A stretch of DNA of 64,000 bases, from assembly GCA_033961575.1 (NCBI GenBank), contig CM066733.1:134032421-134096420 (forward strand). Reading direction: 5' to 3'. Made by a program: the position numbers and the translations under genes. Each line of letters starts with the position of its first letter. Within the stretch, counting starts at the first letter, position 1. Source of the stretch: Aselliscus stoliczkanus. Its lineage: Eukaryota > Chordata > Mammalia > Chiroptera > Hipposideridae. The notes under the pieces were generated by a model that saw nothing but the letters and a program-made list of their open reading frames with translations, did not search any database and was not told where the DNA came from. This document shows positions 58,136-64,000 of the stretch, piece by piece.

Positions 58136-58384
58136 GTTGTATAATGAATTAGGTTTTTATATAAAATGTTTATTTAAAATGTATCTCTAAGCAATTGTTC
58201 TTAAAACCTATCTTATTATTATTAATACCATGGGTTAGACAAGTAGTTACCTCAGGAAATACTTTCCAGTGTGTATTCATTTTGGGTACTTTAAGGTTTT
58301 TTGTTTTGTTATGTTCTTTTTAAAAATGAAAAAAAAGTGGAAAGTGGTAATAAAAAAATATTGAAAGGCTTACTTCATAGATTA

Positions 58385-58463
58385 TATAAATGCCTAATCC
58401 TTATGCTGTACACCTGAAAATAATATAGAATAATATTGAATGTCAGCTATAATTACACACACA

Positions 58464-58500
<37 letters not shown>

Positions 58501-58670
58501 CATCACAGGATGTAAAGTACAGCATAGGGGATACAGTCAATGGTATTGTAATAGCTAGGTACAATATCAGATTGGTAGTAGACTTGGTGGGGTTATCACT
58601 TTGTGAAGGGTGTAAATGTCTAATCATTATGTTGTTTTGTACACTTGAAACTAATAAAAAAATAAATAAT
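58385..58670 (+). repeat. L1 3' end, sense, with internal (CA)n
   Basis: GCTGTACACCTGAAAATAAT and ATTGAATGTCAGCTATAATT, then (CA)n at 58455-58498, then GGATACAGTCAATGGTATTG, GTGTAAATGTCTAATCATTA, TTTTGTACACTTGAAACTAA and an A-rich end. Two related L1 3'-end texts sit side by side around the microsatellite. Confidence 0.75.
58455..58498. repeat. (CA)n microsatellite
   Basis: About 20 CA units, one interruption (AG) near the left end, inside an L1 3' end. Confidence 0.95.
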
Positions 58671-59458
58671 GGTGCCAGACTAAAAAGAAGAAAGAATTCT
58701 GACTAAGGGGAAAAAGGTCTGGGTTACGAGATATATTTTCTGTTCTGAAAATTTTTATTTATTTATTTTTAATATATTATTTATTTATTTACTTATTTTT
58801 AATTAGTTTCAGGTGTACAACACAGTGCAATAGTTATACTTTGTACCCCTCAAAGTGACAACCTCCCTTCCCCGTTTATCCACCCCACTCCTGCCCCCCA
58901 TATCATATATATCTATTACACTTCCTCTGACTCCCACATTATAATCCACATCCCGTGACTATCTATATATTCAATTACAGTTGGTATACAATATTATACA
59001 ACCTCAGCTTCAGGTGTACAGCACAGTGATCAAGACTCTACTCCATCCATGAAATGGTCTCCCTAACAAGACATATGACCATCTGACACTCCACAAAATA
59101 TTTACAACATTATTAATTATATTCCCCTAACTGTCTTTCATATCCCTGTGGCAATATTGTAGTTGCCTATTTTTGCTGTCTAATCCCTTCCCCTTCTCCC
59201 TCATCCCCACCCCACTCCCAACTAGCAACCCTGTGTTTCCTCTATATCTATGAGACAGTTTCTGATTACTTTGTTTATTCATTCAGTTTTTCAGATTCCA
59301 CATATGAGTGAGATCATATGGTATTTGTCTTTCTCTGACTGACTTATTTCACTTAACATAATAGTCTCTAGGTCCATCCATATCATTGCAAATGGTACGA
59401 TTTCATTCTTCTTTAAAGTGGAGTAATACTCCATTGTATAAATGTACCACAGTTTCTT

Positions 59459-59886
59459 TCTTTTTTTTTTTTTAAAGATTTTATTGGGGAATTGGGGGAG
59501 GGGAACAGACAAGTTTCTGTCTTTTTGTTCTTCAGTCTAGTTGCGGAGGACATTGCTTCACTGGCCCATGTTGGTTTCGTCATTGCGCTCTTCCCGGATG
59601 AGGCAGTAGGGTCGCCGGCCTCTGGATGTCGCTCACCGCAGCTATTGGCAGCTCACGCTGGCTGCCGGGCGCTCACACTGGTTTCCGGCCACTCACTGTA
59701 GCCTATGGCAGCCCACTGCAGCAGGGGCTGCAGCCTATACCGTCGCCGGGGCTCGCACAGCCCAGCTCCAGGTGGAGCTGTTGTTAGCTGTGGAGGGCAG
59801 TGTCACTGGCCCTCATATGGGGGATTCGAACCGGGGCTGCAGGCATCCCAAAACCAGCTCTTAACGAATGTGCCACTCGGCCGGCC
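59459..59886 (-). repeat. Long tRNA-derived SINE with 17-base TSD, inside L1
   Basis: Full-length long family member. TSD ATGTACCACAGTTTCTT at 59442-59458 and 59887-59903 is perfect. Removing it restores continuous L1 ORF2 text, so it postdates that L1. Confidence 0.95.
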
Positions 59887-60576
59887 ATGTACCACAGTTT
59901 CTTAATCCAGTCATCTACTGATGGGCATTTCGGTTGTTTCCAAGTCTTAGTTATTGTAAATAGTGCTGCAGTGAACATAGGGGTGCATAAATTTTTTTGA
60001 ATAAGTGTCTTGGGTTTTTCAGGATAAATACCTAGGAGTGGAATTGCTGGGTCAAAAGATAGTTCCATTTCCAGTTTTTAGAGATACCTCCATACTGACT
60101 TCCATAGTGGCTGCACCAATCTGCAATCCCACCAACAGTGCAGCAGCACCAGCACTTGTTGTTTGTTGATTTATTGATGATAGCCATTCTGACTGGAGTG
60201 AGGTGGTATCTCATGGTGGTTTTTATTTGCATTTCCCTAATGACCAGTGAGGTTGAACATTTTTTCATATGCCTGTTGGCCATCTGTATGTCCTCTTTAG
60301 AGAAATGTCTCTTCATATCTTCTGCCCATTTTTTAATTGGGTTGTTTGTTTTTTTGGTGTTGAGTTTCATGAGTGTTTTATAAATTTTGGATATTAACTC
60401 CATATCAGATATATCGTTGGCAAATATATTCTCCCATTCAGTAGGTTTCCTTTTTGTTTTATTGATGGTTTCTTTTATTGTGAAAAAAACTTTTAAGTCT
60501 GATATAATCCCATATGTTCATTTTTTTCTTTTACTTCCTTGCCCACAGGGATGTGTCAGTAAAAATATTGCTCCAG

Positions 60577-60722
60577 GTGGGCTGGCCGAATGGCTTAGTT
60601 GGTTAAAAGCTCGCTCAAGAGTGCGTGCTGAGCTCTGAGCAATGGCGGTTCCATGCCAGCCTGTGCTGAGTTGCCGTTGAGCTGCCAACAGGTGGCAGGA
60701 TGGCTCAGCCAAAAAAAAAAAA
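60577..60722 (+). repeat. SINE, GCTCAAGAGTG subfamily, inside L1
   Basis: GGGCTGGCCGAATGGCTTAG head, GCTCGCTCAAGAGTGCGTGC, GCTGCCAACAGGTGGCAGGA, GGCTCAGCC, A14 tail. Flanks TATTGCTCCAGG and TATTGCTCTGGG form a diverged duplication near 60563 and 60726. Confidence 0.88.
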
Positions 60723-61605
60723 AAGTATTGCTCTGGGTAATGTCTCCAAATGTACTCCCTATATTTTCTTTTAGGAGTTTTATGGTTTCAGGTCTTACAT
60801 TTAAGTCTTTAATGCATTTTGAATTTGTTCTTGTATATGGCATAAGGAGGTGGTCCAGTTTCATTTTTTTTGCATGTGTCAGTCCAATTTTCCCAGCACC
60901 ATTTATTGAATAGACTATCTTTACTCCAATGTAAATTCTTGCTTCCCTTGTCATAGATTAACTATCCGTAAATGCCTGGATTTATTTCTGGGCTCTCTGT
61001 TCTGTTCCACTGATCGATGTGCCTGTTTTTATGCCAATACCATACTGTTTTGATTACTATAGCCTTGTAGTATGTTTTGATGTCTGGTAGCGTGATCCCC
61101 TCGACTTTGTTCTTATTTCTCAAGATTGCCGAGGTTATTTGGGGTCTTTTATGGTTCCATATAAATTTTAGGATTATATTTTCTATTTCTGTGAAAAATG
61201 CCCTTGGTAGTTTGATAGGAATTGCATTGAATCTATATATTGCTTTATGCAGTATGGACATTTTAACTATATTAATTCTTAGTATCCATGAGTATGGTAG
61301 GTGTTTCCATTTATTTGTATCTTCTTTGATTTCTTTCTTCAGTGTCTTATAATTTTCTGAGTACAGATCTTTCACTTTTTGGTTAAATTTATTCCTAGGT
61401 ATTTTATAGTTCTTGAAGCAAGTGTAAATGGGACAGCTTTCTTAATTTCTCCTTCTGTTAGTTTATTATTGGTATATGCAAATGCCACTGATTTCTGAAC
61501 ATTGATTTTATATCCTGCTACTTTACTGAATTTGTCTATCAATTCCAATAGTTTTTTGATGGAGTCTTTGGGGTTCTCTATATACAGTATCATGTCATCT
61601 GCATA

Positions 61606-62505
61606 TCATGACAATTTTACTTCTTCCTTGACAATTTGGATGCCTTTTATTTCTTTTTGTTGTCTGATTGCTGTGGCTAAAACTTCCAGAACTATGTTGA
61701 ATAAAAGAGGAGAAAGTGGACAGCCTTGTCTTGTTCCTGATCTTAAGGGGAATGGTTTTAGCTGTTCCACATTGAGTATGATGTTAGCTGTAGGTTTATC
61801 CTTCATGGCTTTTATTATGTTGAGATATGATCCCTGTATTCTCACTTTGCTAAGGGTTTTGAACATAAATGGCCGTTGGATTTTGTCAAATGCTTTTTCT
61901 GCATCTATTGAAATGACCATGTGATTTTTATCCTTCATTTTGTTGATGTGGTGTATCACATTAATTGATTTACGGATGTTGAACCAGACTTGCATACTAG
62001 GGATGAAACGCACTTGATTATGATGTATGATCTTCTTAATATATTGCTGAATTCTGTTTGCTAATATTTTATTGAGAATTTTTGCATCTATATTCATCAG
62101 GGATATTGGCCTGTAGTTTTCCTTTATTGTACTGTCTTTATCTGGTTTTGGAATCAGGGTGATAGTGGCTTCATAAAAAGAGTTTGGGAGCCTTCCCTCC
62201 TTCTGGATTTTTTGGAATAGTTTGAGAAGAATAGATGATAATTCTTTTTTGAATGTTTGATAAAATTCACTTGTGAAGCCATCTGGTCCAGGGCTTTTGT
62301 TTTTTGGGAGCTTGTCAATTACTGATTCAGTTTCCTTGATCGTAATCAGGGTATTTAGATTTTCTGTTTCTTCTTGCATTAGCTTTGGAAAGTTGTATGC
62401 TTCTAGAAAATTATCCATTTCTTCCAGATTGTCAAATTTGTTGGCATATAGTTGCTCATAGTAATTTCTTAGAATTTTTTGTATTTCTGTGATGTCTGTA
62501 GTCAT
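61606..62505 (-). pseudogene. L1 ORF2 reverse transcriptase segment
   Basis: A 299-codon open stretch with [20 protein letters not shown], the palm segment [10 protein letters not shown] and [20 protein letters not shown]. The next codon on the minus strand is TGA, immediately before [12 protein letters not shown], the catalytic YADD box. The polymerase is therefore cut exactly at its active site. LINE-1 family. Confidence 0.93.
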
Positions 62506-62957
62506 TTCCCTTCTTTTGTTCCTGATTTTACTAATTTGAGTCCTCTCTCTCTCGTTTTTTTTGTTTGTTTGTTTGTTTTGTTTTTTTGTTGAGCCCAGCT
62601 AGAGGTTTGTCAATTTTGTTTATCTTCTCAAAAAACCAGCTCTTGCTTTCATTGATCTTTTGTTTTTCTGTTCTCTATATTGTTTATTTCTGCTCTGGTC
62701 TTTATTATCTCCTTTCTTGTACTCCCCTTCGGCCTCTTTTGCTGTTCTTTTTCCAGTTCCTTTAGGTGTAAGAATAACCTGTTGATTTGAGATTTTTCTT
62801 CCTTTTTTAGGTAGTGCTGCACTGCTATAAACTTCCCTTTTAGTACTGCTTTCGCAGCATCCCAGAGATTTTGGGTCGTGGTGTTTTCATTTTCGTTTGT
62901 CTCGAGGTACCTTTTGATTTCCTCCTTGATCTCATTTGTGACCCACTTGCTATTTAG

Positions 62958-63638
62958 TTAAATGCTATTTAGCCTCCATTTATTTGACAGCTTTCCGGGG
63001 TTCTTCTTATAAATGATTTCTAGTTTCATAGCTTTGTGGTCAGAGGAGACACTTGAAATTATTTTAATCTTCTTAAATTTATTGAGACTTGTTTTGTGGC
63101 CTAACATGTGGTCTATCTTAGAAAATGTTCCATGTGTGATTGAGAAGAATGTATATTCTGTAGCTTTGGGGTGAAATGTTCTGAAAATGTCTGTTAAATC
63201 CAGCTGGTCTAATGTGTCATTTAAGGTCACTGTTTCTGCATTGATTCTCTGTCCGGATGATCTGTCCATTGGTGACAGTGGGGTGTTGAAGTCCCCTACT
63301 ATGATAGTGTTATTGTTGATCTCCTTTTTTATGTCTGACAATATCTGTTTTATATATTTGGGAGCTGCTATGTTAGGTGCATAGATGTTTACTAGGGTTA
63401 TGTCCTCTTGCTGGATCGATCCCTTTATTATTATGAAGTGTCCTTCTTTGTCCTTTATTATATTCTTCAATTTAAAGTCCATTTTATCTGATATAAATAT
63501 CACTACTCCAGCTTTTTTCTCTGTTCCATTTGCATGAAATACGTTACTCCATCCTTTACTTTCAGCCTGTATGAGTCTTTTTATCTGAGGTGTGTCTCTT
63601 GTATACAGCATATGCTGGGTTCTTGCTTTCTTATCCAT
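62958..63638 (-). pseudogene. L1 ORF2 endonuclease segment
   Basis: APE-like endonuclease with KAGVVIFISDK, VGDFNTPLSPMDRSSGQR, THGTFSKIDHMLGHKTSL and catalytic SSDHKAM. The upstream CCIQETHL motif, which carries the catalytic Glu, is still present at about 63590-63615 but in a different frame. A frameshift near 63560-63590 thus separates the two halves. Confidence 0.9.
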
Positions 63639-64000
63639 TCAGCCACCCTATGTCTTTTGATTGGAGCATTTACTCCATTTACATTTAACGTGATTATTGA
63701 TAGGTGTATATTTATTGCCATTTTGTTATTTGTGTTCCTAGTCTTCCTTAGTTAGGTTGTTTTTCTCTTCTGCTTAAAGAAGCCCTTTTAATATTTCCTG
63801 CAAAGCAATTCCCTTAACTTGTTCTTTTCTGGGAAGCTCTTTATCTCTCCTTCAATTTTAAATGATAGCTTTGCTGGATACAGCAATCTGGGTTGTAGGC
63901 CGTTATTTTTCATCACTGAAACTTCCTGCCACTCCCTTCTGGCCTGCAAAGTTTCTGTAGAAAAGTTGGCTGATAATCTTATGGGGGTGCCCTTGTAAGT

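Larger units (their letters stand above)
58741..64000 (-). mobile_element. L1 retrotransposon, antisense, runs off the window
   Basis: Minus-strand L1 of the same family as the copy at 46.7-49.8 kb. The 3' UTR is at about 58790-59260. ORF2 runs from about 59290 to 63760, and the ORF1/ORF2 boundary lies beyond it. ORF2 has an endonuclease segment (63638-62958), a long reverse-transcriptase frame (62505-61606), and C-terminal pieces (61593-61372, 61375-60962, 60403-60032, 59512-59291, ending MISLICGI). Two SINEs are inserted (59459-59886 and 60577-60722). Several stops and frameshifts make it inactive. Confidence 0.93.

Noticed and set aside
1..64000. CRISPR arrays, prokaryotic operons, phage or plasmid features
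   Set aside because: No spaced direct repeats of CRISPR form. Introns, SINEs and L1s show this is mammalian nuclear DNA.

Overview
The window is nuclear DNA from a placental mammal. It has one spliced gene with very long introns, a GC-rich CpG-island promoter, and dense mammalian repeats (L1, L2, MIR, MaLR LTRs, hAT and mariner remnants). It also carries many tRNA-derived SINEs whose heads begin GGGCCGGCC. The repeat set and receptor sequence fit a laurasiatherian, perhaps a bat or perissodactyl. I cannot name the species from memory of SINE families.

The gene is IL20RA, the interleukin-20 receptor alpha subunit, on the minus strand. All seven coding exons can be placed to the base: 42820-42697, 24898-24763, 19419-19241, 18226-18051, 17313-17169, 14459-14320 and 12385-11591. 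Every junction has GT..AG. The intron phases are 1, 2, 1, 0, 1, 0, the pattern of class II cytokine-receptor genes. The joined CDS is 1695 nt and encodes 564 residues without interruption: signal peptide, two fibronectin-III-like domains, one membrane segment, and a 277-residue tail with a YTPQ (YxxQ, STAT3-type) site. Exon 1 lies in a CpG island at about 42.2-43.05 kb.

Layout. 1-11.5 kb is the 3' flank of IL20RA: SINEs, L2/MIR/MER5 remnants, and the probable 3' UTR, which has one SINE near it. 11.5-42.8 kb is IL20RA; its 17.8 kb first intron holds SINEs, two MaLR LTRs each with MLT1/MST-type ends, a mariner transposase fossil and microsatellites. 42.2-43.1 kb is the promoter and CpG island. 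43-64 kb is intergenic and repeat-rich. It holds an old antisense L1 broken by a younger L1 that kept its 5' end but lost most of ORF2, old sense L1 pieces, a dead intronless sperm-motility-kinase/MARK-like retrocopy (about 55.8-57.5 kb), and a long antisense L1 (58.7 kb to the window end) carrying two SINE insertions.

I found no CRISPR array, operon, tRNA or rRNA gene, and no convincing new system. The most informative items are the base-resolved IL20RA model, the kinase retrocopy with poly(A) signal and tail, the internally deleted L1 with 107-bp 5' UTR monomers, and SINE insertions with clear target-site duplications that show several related SINE families were active in this lineage.
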